The notes beneath the pieces were generated by a model. That model was not told the origin of the DNA and ran no database searches. It saw only the letters and a program-made list of their open reading frames with translations. Below are positions 46,069-56,986 of a DNA stretch of 64,000 bases, in pieces. Source of the DNA: Monosporascus cannonballus (lineage: Eukaryota > Ascomycota > Sordariomycetes > Xylariales); NCBI GenBank assembly GCA_004154925.1, contig QJNS01000023.1, positions 124,001 through 188,000 of the forward strand, given 5' to 3'. Position 1 is the first letter of the stretch. Each line of letters opens with the position of its first letter. The position numbers and the translations under genes are program-made.

Positions 46069-46763
46069 ATGGCGGCTTCGCAGTCAGAGTACAAAGACAG
46101 GCAGTTCCTAGCGGTGATCGGAGACGAGGTATGCTATGGGCCCCCTCCCCGCGTTCCCGTTGACGCCTCGCCCCGGCTAACCATCTGTCTCGCTGCCAGG
46201 ACTCGGTAACAGGTCTCCTCCTCGCGGGAATCGGTGTAAGCACGCCGCAACCAAGGCACCTTCTTCCTCCAATTGAGCTCTCCACTGGACGAGGAGGTTC
46301 CTCGCCAGGCACTTCAGAGATGGACGACCCGGTGTAACTAACGCGGCATCTGCACGGGGGACGGATAGCACGTGACGAACCCGCCGGACTCGCAAAAGAA
46401 TTTCCTCGTCGTCGACGGCAAGACGGACACGGCGGCCATCGAGGCCGCCTTCGAGCGATTCACGGCCGAGCGCAAGGACATCGGCATAGTCCTGATCAAC
46501 CAGCATGTGCGTATTGCTTTGTTTAGTCTACTTACCTGCTACCTACGTTGGAGTTGTTCAAAGAGGAACGGAGGGAAGAAAGGATGGCTGGTTTCAAGTC
46601 TGACCTTTTGATGAGAGATTAGGTCGCCGACAAGATTAGACATCGAATCGACACATACACGGCCGCCTTCCCCGCCGTGCTCGAGATCCCGAGCAAAGAT
46701 CACCCATACGACCCCGAGAAGGACAGCGTATTAAGGAGGGTGCGGCGTTTGTTCGGGGAGTAG
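46069..46763 (+). CDS. vma7: V-type proton ATPase subunit F
   Basis: Small V1-sector subunit of the vacuolar proton pump, part of the central rotor stalk with subunit D. Four exons, 46069-46128, 46200-46235, 46369-46506 and 46623-46763, give 124 aa, the normal family length. Introns are 71, 133 and 116 nt, all in phase 0. The spliced product reads [40 protein letters not shown], then [28 protein letters not shown] and ends [14 protein letters not shown]. It contains the family core [16 protein letters not shown] and the [14 protein letters not shown] ending. Exon 2 is only 12 codons, so gene finders may miss it. It is divergent from nur1 and converges on the NPC2-type gene. Confidence 0.96.
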
Positions 46764-47224
46764 AGCGGTGGGGGACATTCAGGCAGGACGTGTCATTACG
46801 TATATGTAGTTACTATGGGCAGTCGGTTTCCCATGGCCGCGTTTCAAACGTTCACTACGACGACTGTGGCATTTTAAGCATTGCATTACAGAGATTATGC
46901 CCGACGACGGGAACACAACGGGGGTTCTCGGAAAGTCAAGAAGTCCTCGACGGATATCGTTATATCTGTGTAAAACTCATGCTATTATTCTCCACCAATT
47001 GCGTTTTACTCGCCCGTGTGCCGTATGATACTGTTGAATGCGAACCAAAGAAAAAAAAAACAAGAGACGCCCAATCAACGGAAATCAAGGCTCCGAGGGC
47101 AAAGGTCCTGGACCCCCATCAAAGGAATACTGCGTTTCTTCATCATCATCAAACTGCGCTATATAGTGCCCTCGAAACGCAAATGCAAGCCGGAATCGGA
47201 AATCAACCTAGAAGATTGCCCCGT
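46764..47224. other. Intergenic, convergent 3' ends
   Basis: 461 bp between the vma7 and npc2 stop codons, presumably mostly the two 3' untranslated regions. An A-run occurs at about 47049-47060. No coding signal. Confidence 0.6.
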
Positions 47225-48000
47225 CTACAAATCGCCCATAACCCTGCTGCCGCCAAACTTGACAGTGGCCTGGAGACAGGTGATGGGCTTGTCATCCTTG
47301 GTAACAACCTCGGCATGGACGTTGTAGGTTCCCTGTCAATACCGTCAGCACGGCACTCCGCCAGCACGGCGCAGAAATGATTATAAACATACCGGCGGCA
47401 CTTCCTTGGGGATCTCGACCGCCTTCGTGATGGAGAGGACGCCTTTCTCGATGGGGCACTCGAGGTCAACGTTGGAGACCTGTTCGCACAGATCGGCCCT
47501 GGTGTTGACAAGACGGATCAGGCCGTACTTCACGACGAGGTTGACGTAGGCGCCATCCTCGATCGTCTCCAAGACGGTTCCCGTCGCCCGGATGACCAGT
47601 TCAGCACCCCTGCACACCAGTTAGTTGATCAGCTTCATCTTCGGTCTCATCTCCCTGCGGGATGTCTATAGAGTGTATAGAGAGTATCCAGGCAATTCAT
47701 TTACGTCCATACGCGTGAACGCGTCGCGGGAGAAGCTGGTGGGAAGACGTACGCCTCTGGTGGGTTCGGTAGCAAGTCGACCTTCTCGATGTGGACGATG
47801 TCCTTGCTGTGATCACTATCGCAGAACTCGAGGGGCGAGTCGCCGGGCACCTTGGTGGCCTCGCCGACGATGGGGTCCTGGCTTTCGGCGAACCAGCTTC
47901 TGGCGTCGACGACGACGGCACCCTGGCTTCGGTCGAACAAGCTTCCGGCCGAGACGACGCCAGCGGACAGGGCCGCTACACAGGCAGTGAAGAATCTCAT
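47225..48000 (-). CDS. npc2: NPC2-type phosphatidylglycerol/phosphatidylinositol transfer protein (ML domain)
   Basis: Secreted or vacuolar-lumen lipid (sterol/phospholipid) carrier of the MD-2-related lipid recognition family. Minus-strand exons 48000-47753, 47609-47393 and 47332-47225 give 190 aa. Introns are 143 and 60 nt (donors GTACGT and GTATGT). The signal peptide is about residues 1-18 (MRFFTACVAALSAGVVSA). ML-fold elements are SPLEFCDSDHSKDIVHIEKV, GAELVIRATGTVLETIEDGA, GLIRLVNTRADLCEQ, DLECPIEKGVLSITKAVEIP, GTYNVHAEVVTKDDKPITC and LQATVKF. The Cys residues expected for the family's disulfides are present (FCDS, DLCEQ, LECPIEKG, ITCLQ). Length and arrangement match fungal PG/PI-TP. 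It lies upstream of, and on the same strand as, the CSC1-type channel gene. Confidence 0.94.
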
Positions 48001-49030
48001 CGTGGGCTATTCGCTCCTTCTTCTTCTTCTTCTTCTACTTCGGCGATTTGGTGAGCGGGGCTCTGAACTTGCGTTCGATGGGAGGTCGATTCCTCCAACG
48101 TACGTTATGATTGGTAGTAGTAAACGATAATGATAATGTAGGCTTTTGAGTGTCGAAAAAAAGCAAAGGCAAGCAGGCCGACGAATGACTGCACCAATGA
48201 TGGATGAATCGATAACTGTTTGTTTTTGTCAATACATGTGTGTCCGTTCAGACTGCAGGATGGTCCAAGTCAGGATATGGAGTGGCGGCGGCGTTGCTGG
48301 CTGAAGCGAAGAAGAAGGCGGCGGGAGCATACACTGGAGGCCGTGGTTGGGGAAGAAGGCACGTCACCAGACCTCGAAGCGAGCTTTGATTTTGCGGGAT
48401 AGACGCATAGATAGCAGCGCCAAGGCCAGGTCCCCGACTAGTGCATAGCCAGGAGTCCAGTTTGCGGGGGACGTATTGCAAATGCCGGAAAGGACTGCAG
48501 GCTGGCTGGCGGTCAAGAGGTAGCTTCCTACATCTCAATACCTCCTACAACTTGGGGCAGTGTTTACGTTACACATCGGCCTCAGTAAACAACGGCTAAC
48601 TTGCTATCTGCTATTCGGTTCGGAAGTTGAACCGATTAATGACCTCGCATTTTAGGCAAGCATAACGTATCTGAGAGCAGCAGTCTCAGAAATTATGGAA
48701 TATCGGGGTTTAGAAAATGGTAGATATATCATAACGGAACACCTAGTAAAGCAGCGAACGGGAGAAGTGTAAGGAAATCATCGTCGTCGGTCACTATTAA
48801 GTTAAGAGACATTAGAATAGTAAATACAATCTCGACACAGACAACCTGTAAATGGGTATAATAACTCCACTTTCCAATTCCACCGCCACACCTACCCAAA
48901 TTCTGAATCTCAATAAGCACCAGTATTCAAGATCGAAAGAGAGACGGCCGCCTCTCAGAGATACACAAACGGGTTTGTTGGCTTGAAGAAGTCCATTGGA
49001 CTTCGAACATACCCTGCTCGAGTACTACGC
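48001..49030. other. Intergenic between two minus-strand genes
   Basis: Holds the npc2 promoter, with a TTC-repeat tract at about 48016-48037 that would be GAA repeats in its leader, and the channel gene's 3' region. Frames at 48220-48402 and 48248-48538 are not supported as genes. Confidence 0.55.
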
Positions 49031-51836
49031 CTAGTAGTAGATCTTCTCCTCCCACAGGGGCGGGCGTACCGTCTCGGTATCCCACACCAACTTGTTCTTA
49101 TCATCCAGCGTGCAGCCCTCATCCGTGATGGGAATCACCTTTCCGGTATCGCGGATCTCCTGCTTCGAGATGCCCATTGGATCTTGGGGAATCCAGAGCA
49201 GTGGCGCACCGCTCGCGACCGAAGGCGGGTAATAAGCATCGCGCTCAATCTCGTCGGTGTAGAGGTTCTGGACATCGACGACATCGTTCGGCACCAAACG
49301 GCGAAGCGTTGAAAAATCGCAGTACGACCAGGGCTTGAGAAATTTCGATATGAACCCCGGCTCCTTCCCTTCCGCCGCGGTACCGGCCGACGACATCTTC
49401 TCATTACCTTCCCCGTTCTTGGCAGGGCCTCCTGCAGAATCTTGCAGACGCAGACTGTCCTCTTCGGCCGCTAGGGTCCTAGGAAGATTGTACAGTAGAG
49501 GGTCAATGGCACTATTGATAGTGATATTGAATAGGGCGGTAAAGACGAGGAAAGCGATCATGAGTACCATTGGTCCGAAGGCGGTTGACGCACCGAAGAG
49601 ACCGATCAGACAGACCTCCGATATGTAGATTCCGACGAATAGTTGCTTCAGCGCTCTCGGGTAAATCAGCCCTCGCGTATCGATGCTGGTGTCTGTGACG
49701 AACAGCACGTTGTACCTCCAAGCAAGGTAGAACATGGATAGACCGATAAAAGCAAATCCCAGAACCAACGGAGCAATGGATGCATACACGAGACCTGTGC
49801 TAGTTAGTAATGAGGCTACAGAAAGCTGCAGCGGATGTACTGACTGATGACGGCAATGTTGGTATAAATCGGAAGCACACTGCCCCACGAAATGGCGGAG
49901 AGGTTTGCCCATTTCATGTACATAGCCCGTGGAGTGCCGCTGAGAAACTTGTAAATAATATTGAAAATGACAAATCCGACGATTTGTGATACGACTCCGG
50001 CCGCAATCGTCAGGCCCTGTACCAGGAAATAAGAGATATAGAAATTCGAGGCCTTGGGTATGTTCTCTGCCAATAACGACGTAGCTTGCTCTGGATGTTG
50101 CAGAACTTCCATTACAACGGCGGAGGCTGACGATGTAAGCGTCGTAATCAGAAACACCTGGATGACCTGGAAAGAGAAGTACGCATTCTGGGTGAACAGC
50201 TCCACTCGCGATAGGGACGGCTCTCCGGCTAGTTTGGCACATACTACTTTGTGTCAGTAAAAGCCGCTGAGCTCGACGGAAGATCTCCTAGACTCACATC
50301 TCATGATGACAGGTACGAGGGACATAAGAATAGCCATTGCCACCGAAGGCAGAAGGCCGGTGATAACTCCCATAATCGCGGGCGGGACTTGATTCAGCCA
50401 TGTCAAGAAAAAGATACCCTTGAGGTTGTCGACGTTCGAGATGATACCCACAACACCAACAGGTATGGCCCAGAAGATGATAAGAGCCGTGACGAAAGCA
50501 ATGACTGCAAATCTCCGGACGACTCTTTGCCACCAAGACACCTTTAGAGACGACCACACGATTTCCGGAGGAGTGACTCCAATATACTTGGGGCTCATCT
50601 GCAGCGCCTGATGGTGCGCTAGGACTTGGAAAGCGGACTCCGCCTCGGCCTGAGTGGAGAACTCGATGAAGACCGCAGGTACCTTCTTGTATGACCCTGA
50701 ACGGTAGGTATCCTGGGCTGTTTGCGTAGCAGGTATGAGGCGCGCCAACTCCGTTCGGCACCACTCGATGGTATCGACTTTCTTACCCACGAGTCCCAAG
50801 AACCCGAGTCTATGAGACGGTCGCTTCTTGTTCGGAATCCAGCGAGCTGCGAGGCTGCCTGGCTCGGCATCCATGGGGGCCTCCTCCCGCTCATCTGCGC
50901 CACCTTTCTTAATCGCTTTGAGACGTTCGGCATTGGCAAGCTTTATCAGCTTCACTTCAGCCTTTTCAAGCTTCATCGCGACCGTATCACGCTCTTTGAT
51001 CAAGTCATCAATGTTTTCAGTGTCGCCGGTAATCCAGACGTTTTTGACAGAGTCGCCAAAGACTTTCCGTAGACGTGCCTCGTCAAGATATTGCTCCGGA
51101 ACAGAAACGAAGAGCACGGTCCGTGACGAGATGCGGTTGGCGTAGAATGGTGAGAGAAGGAACGCCTGTCTCAGGTTGACATAATAGACGGATTCGCGTA
51201 AGATCAGGTACATGACGAAACCATAGTATAACCAAGCCGACAAGGCGTGGGCATAGTAGCGGTTTTTTTGCTGCGTGGTATCAATATTAGAATAAGACAG
51301 TATCGATAACTCCTTCTGGCCACCGCCACCGGTAGCGTTGACTGGGAAAAGAATGGGCCAGAGTATACAGCATCCCACGAAAGCGATGACAACTAGCATG
51401 CGTAAGAATCGAAGAAAGAAATAGGCATCGAGAGACTGGTGTTGAAGAGCATGAATATCAGGGAGTTTCCAGAACGATCCGAACCAATTCAACAGGCCAT
51501 TTGGCAGAGGTGGGGATCGTTCACTATAAGACTCTATCAGCATAGCCCAGAGCGAGCAAGAAATCGGCGGCTTACCCTTCCCTTAGACTACCAAGGTAGG
51601 TTCTTGGGGCATAGAAACGGCGATGACTCCTGCGTAGAATTAGGAAAATAATGAGGTAGATGACGGCGATGGCGGCAGTCGGGATCAGTGTAGAGACCAG
51701 GCCTATCCAGGCACATCTGTTAGACCTGCAGTTTTAGAATGGGCGCATTATCAACCACTATACCTGACAACGAAGCATCGCTCTGAGAAGACTCGTCTCG
51801 GGCTGACCCTTGATTGGGATCCTCCTCTAAATCCAT
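49031..51836 (-). CDS. CSC1/OSCA (TMEM63) family channel, RSN1/PHM7 type
   Basis: Multi-pass membrane protein of the hyperosmolality-gated, mechanosensitive calcium-permeable channel family. Secure minus-strand exons are 51523-50298, 50243-49845 and 49794-49031 (796 codons). An upstream exon, about 51716-51576, encodes WIGLVSTLIPTAAIAVIYLI and APRTYLGSLREG. A first exon from the ATG at 51836 (MDLEEDPNQGSARDESS) is likely, but its donor is unresolved: the obvious GTATAG site is out of phase with both available acceptors. The total is about 865 aa. Domains in order: N-terminal helices with LTHQSLDAYFFLRF-like text (HQSLDAYFFLRFLRM), the cytosolic PHM7_cyt/RRM-like part (FVSVPEQYLDEARLRKVFGD; AVFIEFSTQAEAESAFQVLA), the seven-helix core (CAKLAGEPSLSRVELFTQNA), and the PHM7_ext tail (LWIPQDPMGISKQEI). 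The exon 4 donor is GTCAGT. Confidence 0.9.
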
Positions 51837-54388
51837 ATTATTGGAGCCGTATTGTAGATTGCCTCAAGTCGATCTAGTCTGTTGATTTGGAATGTTCAAT
51901 GTCACGTGTTGCGTTGCTGCTTCGAGAGGAGTCTGCTGCCTTTGTCCCCCGGTTCTGATGATATAATGAAACTGCAGCGAACCCCGGATAACATTAATTG
52001 GGAGGTCGTAAGGTTGAAAATCCGGTGTGCCACTAAAACCGGCCCTTCTACTTTCACTGCTTCTCTGTCACCGCAGTCGAGTGGATCGATCCTTCACCTC
52101 TCAGGCAATGTACCTCATTCCCAGCCCGACGCAGTACACGGTTCTCGCGCCTTACGGACAACTGAAATGGCGAAAGGGGGAAAGAAAGGAGACAGAGAGG
52201 TCGAGAGGAGATATGTAGGGGGCTGTCTGAGCCTCAATATGTCTAGCCTCTAGACCCTTTTTAACGCGCGTGGACGAAGAGGAAGTTGAACGGATATTGT
52301 TAACTAAGTAGGGAGGTAAGCGAGTCAGTTGTTTCTCAGCTTGTCCAGATGTAGAGCTTTAGCTGTATTTGGAAAAAAAATAAAAGGACGGCGGGTATGA
52401 CGATGGCTTGGCTGACACCCACCCTTGTCGGTTCAGATCTCGTTTTCAGGTGAACCTCACACCTTTCTCAACCGCAAAGGTCCAAAATTGGTGCTGCTGC
52501 AAACTCCCTACGGCACATGTAAACCTCCAGGGATCCCCAGCGCCTTGGAAAGCTTCAAGCCCCTGGGTAGCACCACCATTCACCACTGAAGGAAGCTTAT
52601 TGCAGGGTCTCTGACGATTTGACCGGGGGGTTGGCAGGAGATGGGCTAATGCCGGGGTTGATAATTCGTGCCCACAGCGGGGAGCAGCTCAGGAAACAAT
52701 ATTAAATTTCAATGTGGGCGCTTGAGTGGCGTGAAACTTTCTAGATGGAACAGCAGCGCGACCTGCAACGAATGAGGGATGGTTGCGTGTGAAGTTGAAG
52801 AAGAGCACAACGGTGCACAGCGCGACACAAGAAATGCAAGCCCTCCTATTTAATTGTTTTGATTCAGCTCCAATAGACATAGCCAGTTTGGAGTTTTGTG
52901 ACATCACTGACGTGTATCGCCAACGCTAGGCCATGGGCAGCTCAGACCAGTCCTGTCCTATCACCCTATCCATCTGTCTTTTAGCAGATCGATAGTATTG
53001 CCAAGCATTAGATAGAGAACTCTAAGTATGCAGGTGTGTCTATGCAGCCTTCTTGTTGTTTGTTGTTGTGTCTCTCAATAAGCCGGTATGGAAAAGAGAC
53101 CACCACGATGATCCATTACAGAAACAATCTTGTAATCCATTTCTTAACCTCTTCGTATTACATGCTTCTTGATGGGGAATTATCACCGTTAGACGCTATA
53201 ATACGTACGCCAAAGTACTTCATAAAATCGCACGTAACCGGTGCCGATCTCTTCAGATTCCCCCGTGTTCTGAGTTTACGCTAACTAGCACCGCTGGATT
53301 TGTGGTTGTGTCCCGGTCCAGTATGCAAGCAGTGGACACCGAAGTTACATAATGATTTCTCATGCGCCTGCCAAGATAACCGGTGGCTTGTGTGTCCTCA
53401 TAGCACTATGTCACATGCATCATCTAGCCAAGATCATATCAGATTTCCTGGCATGCCTCGCAGAAGAGGCCGCCGAGACGTAATCATGGTGGTTGACAAA
53501 AAAAACGGATAGTGTCGCTCCACCACCCGCAGCTGTGACACTACCAATTTTTTGTCAACCACATTGGTAATATCTCCAGCTATTTTGCTTCGTATTCCAG
53601 TTCGCATATAGTAATAGTTAGTGAATATTGCAAGTCAGCATGCCCGACCACGCACAACGTCCCCGTCTGGTGTTAATAGATTTGCCGGCGACTATAACTG
53701 GGAGTATGGGATACCGTCTCGGCGTTTCGATGGTCGAACGGAGATGGTTCTGTGCCTACTGAGTACCCTGTTCGAACTTGGTGTTATGAGCGTGGTGTTA
53801 CCCCAAATCGTCAAGTCGGGAATGAGTCCTTGAAAGGGCACCCCAGCTGGGTACCACAAAGCCCGCCTACTCTGTGACCTGTTCCAGATTTAAAATAACT
53901 AAGGCAGTCATTGCTAAAACAGTCAGTACGCGGTTGAAGGGAGTTAGTCAGGGACACGGATCAAGTTCTTGCCATTACGAAGATGGCACTCTCAATCCGG
54001 ATTTCTGCGAACGTTACTTACTGCCCAGGCCCTGTCTTATGCCATCGACACAAAGGAAGGCTTCGACACATGGTCCCCGGCAGTTTCATTGAAAAGACAA
54101 TCTTTATCTGGCCAAATCCTGTCTTTCAAACGTCTGCATAAGAATGTTTGCGGTCGTGCGGTGGATTGTTCTAGCATTCCTACATAATCAAGAAAGGCCT
54201 TGTTGCTACCTTTAGAAGACTCACCGAAGCAAAAATGGCTAGTCAAAGATGTAATCCCATCAGTATCTCTCCTTTATCCAAAGACTCAGTATCCTATTCT
54301 CTCCCGTCTTTCTTCAGAGTGACCTGTAATATCCCGTCCTCGAGGCAATACATTGACGAGGTTGTAACTGAGCTCCCACGTCCGCATC
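51837..54388. other. Gene-poor interval between divergent genes
   Basis: 2.5 kb holding the upstream regions of the channel gene (-) and the 508-aa gene (+). It contains the long inverted repeat at 53489-53562. Frames in 52408-52907 and 53036-54246 have no family resemblance or start context. Nothing else was recognised. Confidence 0.5.
53489..53562. repeat. Inverted repeat (about 26-bp arms), possible MITE relic
   Basis: The left arm 53489-53516 begins GTGGTTGACAAAAAA and ends GGATAGTGTC. The right arm 53537-53562 begins GACACTACC and ends TTTTTTGTCAACCAC. The arms pair with a few mismatches or unpaired bases around a 20-nt loop. The structure is about 75 bp with no coding capacity. It could be a folded miniature-element remnant or a cruciform-forming site. 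Confidence 0.78.
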
Positions 54389-55915
54389 ATGACCTCAAAC
54401 CCTCCGAACGACCTCGTGTCCGAGGTTCACGACGGACAGGATGGTTACATCCCAGCGAACCACTGGGCTATGCCTTACTCTTCCAACTACACATTCTTGA
54501 ACCGAGGCAACCTGAAACTGCTCGAGCATGCGAACTGTAGCTATCTGTCGACGCCTGGTCGGCCACCAACTCTCCTAGCTCTCAAGCAACATGCCCAATC
54601 ACTGGCTGTGCTCATCTCCCAGATCAACCCGTCTCGAGAAGCAGGCGAGATTGACAACGAGAACGTCGAAGGTGCCACCCGCAAGTTTACCAAGGATGAA
54701 GCGTTTGACTGGCTCAATAACCTGCAGGTCCACTACGACAGCCTCGACAAGGACCACCACCGCCCGCTAAACACCCTGGCGAACCTTATCAGACAGAATA
54801 GCGACGTCGGTGGCGTCCAGTACCACTGCCCCTTGGACTCGCTTCCCCTTGATTACGCCGAGAAGAATCCGGAGCAGCAATTTCGACCATTCGAAAACCA
54901 CTTGACTCTTCTGATGCACGCCAACGAGTGTCTCGAGCGGCTAGATCATGAGTATTCCGCGTTAGGTGGCCTGCTGTCCATCATCCCCACCGACACCCCG
55001 GAAGCCAACGAGTTGGAATCACTCAAAAGTGCCAAGCAGACCCTGGTCGGTCAATGGATTTTGTTCACGCAACATCTCGTGAGCAGAATGCACGAGCTGG
55101 AAATTGCCTATGCCAACAGTTTGGACCTCCTCGCAAACGAGGCTCTGGTCCCAGCACAGCATAACAGTGTACATGGTCCAGACGGACGGTCCGGCAGGGA
55201 AATCGTATTCCCGCAAGACCGCTGGATCTTGGCCAACGCTGGAGAGGACGTCTTCAACTTCATCCATCAGATGTTGGACAAGAAGGAGGCGGCCGTCGAA
55301 CGTATCGATAGGGTGCACGACGCCCGCGGTGTTGTTGGCGACGCATTGTATAGTAAGGATATGACTCGTGGGATCGTCTCCCTGGACTTGAGTACCCGGT
55401 TCTACCGTATCAAGGGCACCGGCCATGGTCCGCTCTTCGTCCTCCCCGCCTTCGGGGACCGTCCCGGCACGGAGTACACCAGGGACATGGAGAGCCGCCC
55501 GACCGTGGTGACGGTGCCAACACCCGGCTTTCCGGAGAGGACTAGCGCCTGGGAGGATAAGAACCGTGACAAGGACAGCGTCAATAGGGTGCAATTCACC
55601 GAGATCGTAAAGCTGCGAAGAGAAGTCACCGATCTGCAGGACGAGCTTGGCCGCAAGAATGTCATAGAGAAGCGACAGCAGGAAGCAATCAAAGTGTACG
55701 AGGATGCCCAGGTGGAGGGCAACACCATGACCGTACAGATCCAGCGGATTGCAGCCACCAGGGACAAGGCCGAGAAGAAGGCCACCGAACTCACCAAGCA
55801 GGTCATGGACCTCGAGAAAGAACTAGCCGTCACCAAGAAAGGGATGGCTGAGTTGTATGATAAACTCGAGAGTCAATCCACGACCGCCCACGCTAGTAAT
55901 ACTACTCAAGCATAG
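54389..55915 (+). CDS. Hypothetical protein with C-terminal coiled coil
   Basis: Single-exon frame of 508 aa; I do not recognise a family. The start MTSNPPNDLVSEVHDG is the first ATG of the frame. Residues 40-300 look folded and mainly helical (LLALKQHAQSLAVLISQINP; KFTKDEAFDWLNNLQVHYDS; LTLLMHANECLERLDHEY; SAKQTLVGQWILFTQHLVSR). A mixed stretch follows (RGIVSLDLSTRFYRIKGTG), then a low-complexity linker. Residues ~405-495 form a strong coiled coil with heptad character (IVKLRREVTDLQDELGRKNV; QVMDLEKELAVTKKGMAEL). There is no signal peptide or membrane segment. An intracellular scaffold-like role is conceivable but unproven. Confidence 0.78.
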   Translation: MTSNPPNDLVSEVHDGQDGYIPANHWAMPYSSNYTFLNRGNLKLLEHANCSYLSTPGRPPTLLALKQHAQSLAVLISQINPSREAGEIDNENVEGATRKFTKDEAFDWLNNLQVHYDSLDKDHHRPLNTLANLIRQNSDVGGVQYHCPLDSLPLDYAEKNPEQQFRPFENHLTLLMHANECLERLDHEYSALGGLLSIIPTDTPEANELESLKSAKQTLVGQWILFTQHLVSRMHELEIAYANSLDLLANEALVPAQHNSVHGPDGRSGREIVFPQDRWILANAGEDVFNFIHQMLDKKEAAVERIDRVHDARGVVGDALYSKDMTRGIVSLDLSTRFYRIKGTGHGPLFVLPAFGDRPGTEYTRDMESRPTVVTVPTPGFPERTSAWEDKNRDKDSVNRVQFTEIVKLRREVTDLQDELGRKNVIEKRQQEAIKVYEDAQVEGNTMTVQIQRIAATRDKAEKKATELTKQVMDLEKELAVTKKGMAELYDKLESQSTTAHASNTTQA

Positions 55916-56986
55916 AGACCTAGGCAACCGACAAGGGGCACCAGGGAGGTTACTCACTCAACTTATGCGCTACAAGGGGTCTAAAGGGAACCAACACCAG
56001 TAACGCCCAGAGCGATAGAAAAATGGTTAGGGTGGTTGGTGGACACTTCACTTTTTGCTCGATGTGGAGTGCTAGATTCTCTCCGATCAGAGCAATTGAC
56101 AAACTATTTGATGGAGGCTTGGGGTCTTTCGTCACTGCGTTGTGTGGCATTTTCAATTACCAAAGATCATGCTGGTGCATTGTGGCACGTTATACTTCAA
56201 TCACAATGACTGCAACCGTTACCCTCCCTAATCCTGTTGGATCCCGTCTTATCGAGATTACGCTTGTAGATAAACCTGAGTGACTTGTGTAATGTAACGT
56301 TGATAATTTTCCAAGGAGCTCGAGAAACCTGTTTGTAAATACAAAAGTAGCTTTACCAACCCTTGAAGGTGTAGAGGTAGTTTGATTGGCTGGTTGACTC
56401 TTTCGTCCTCCAAGTGGGGCTTTCCGCCCCCGCCGTCCGATGGTTGTCCCCGCAACAGCCGATTGTCAACAGCGGGACCTGGCTTATGGGAGATATCGAT
56501 ACGGCGCTGAGGCACCAGTTATGGTAACTAGCTACGTTCAGATAGGCAGTTATGGATAGTTGAGTAAGCGTTACTTGTTCTTGGTGGTATTTCGAAGTCC
56601 TTGGTTCATCGTTGATATGTCCGGACTCTCTCGTCTCATCCGATCGGTTGATTCTGTTGTTGACCCAAAGCACGGCCGCCACGCCATCGTGCGTACTTAC
56701 AGCCTGCAGTGATCCTCAGCTCGGTCCACCTCCCTTTTAATTCTAAACGACTTGTTTGTCCTAGGCCCGCTACCCTGGTTCAACGTGTTGCATTGGCAGC
56801 TTTGAGAGCGGGACAGTTCATCATTCCTCGTCAACCCCGCCGTCTCGCTCAACCATTGCAAGCAAGGCCTGGCTCCGGGGGAAACAGGCAGCGCAAGACG
56901 ACTCTGGATTATTCGCAAGGTGCGAAGCCTTCCATGACTTCGCGCGGCTGAGGACGATGTGGCACTGGCTGGTCTGAGACACAGCA
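55916..56986. other. Intergenic between two plus-strand genes
   Basis: Holds the 3' region of the 508-aa gene and the promoter and leader of the kelch-type gene. No coding signal was convincing; short frames at 56023-56283 and 56709-56951 are unsupported. Confidence 0.55.
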
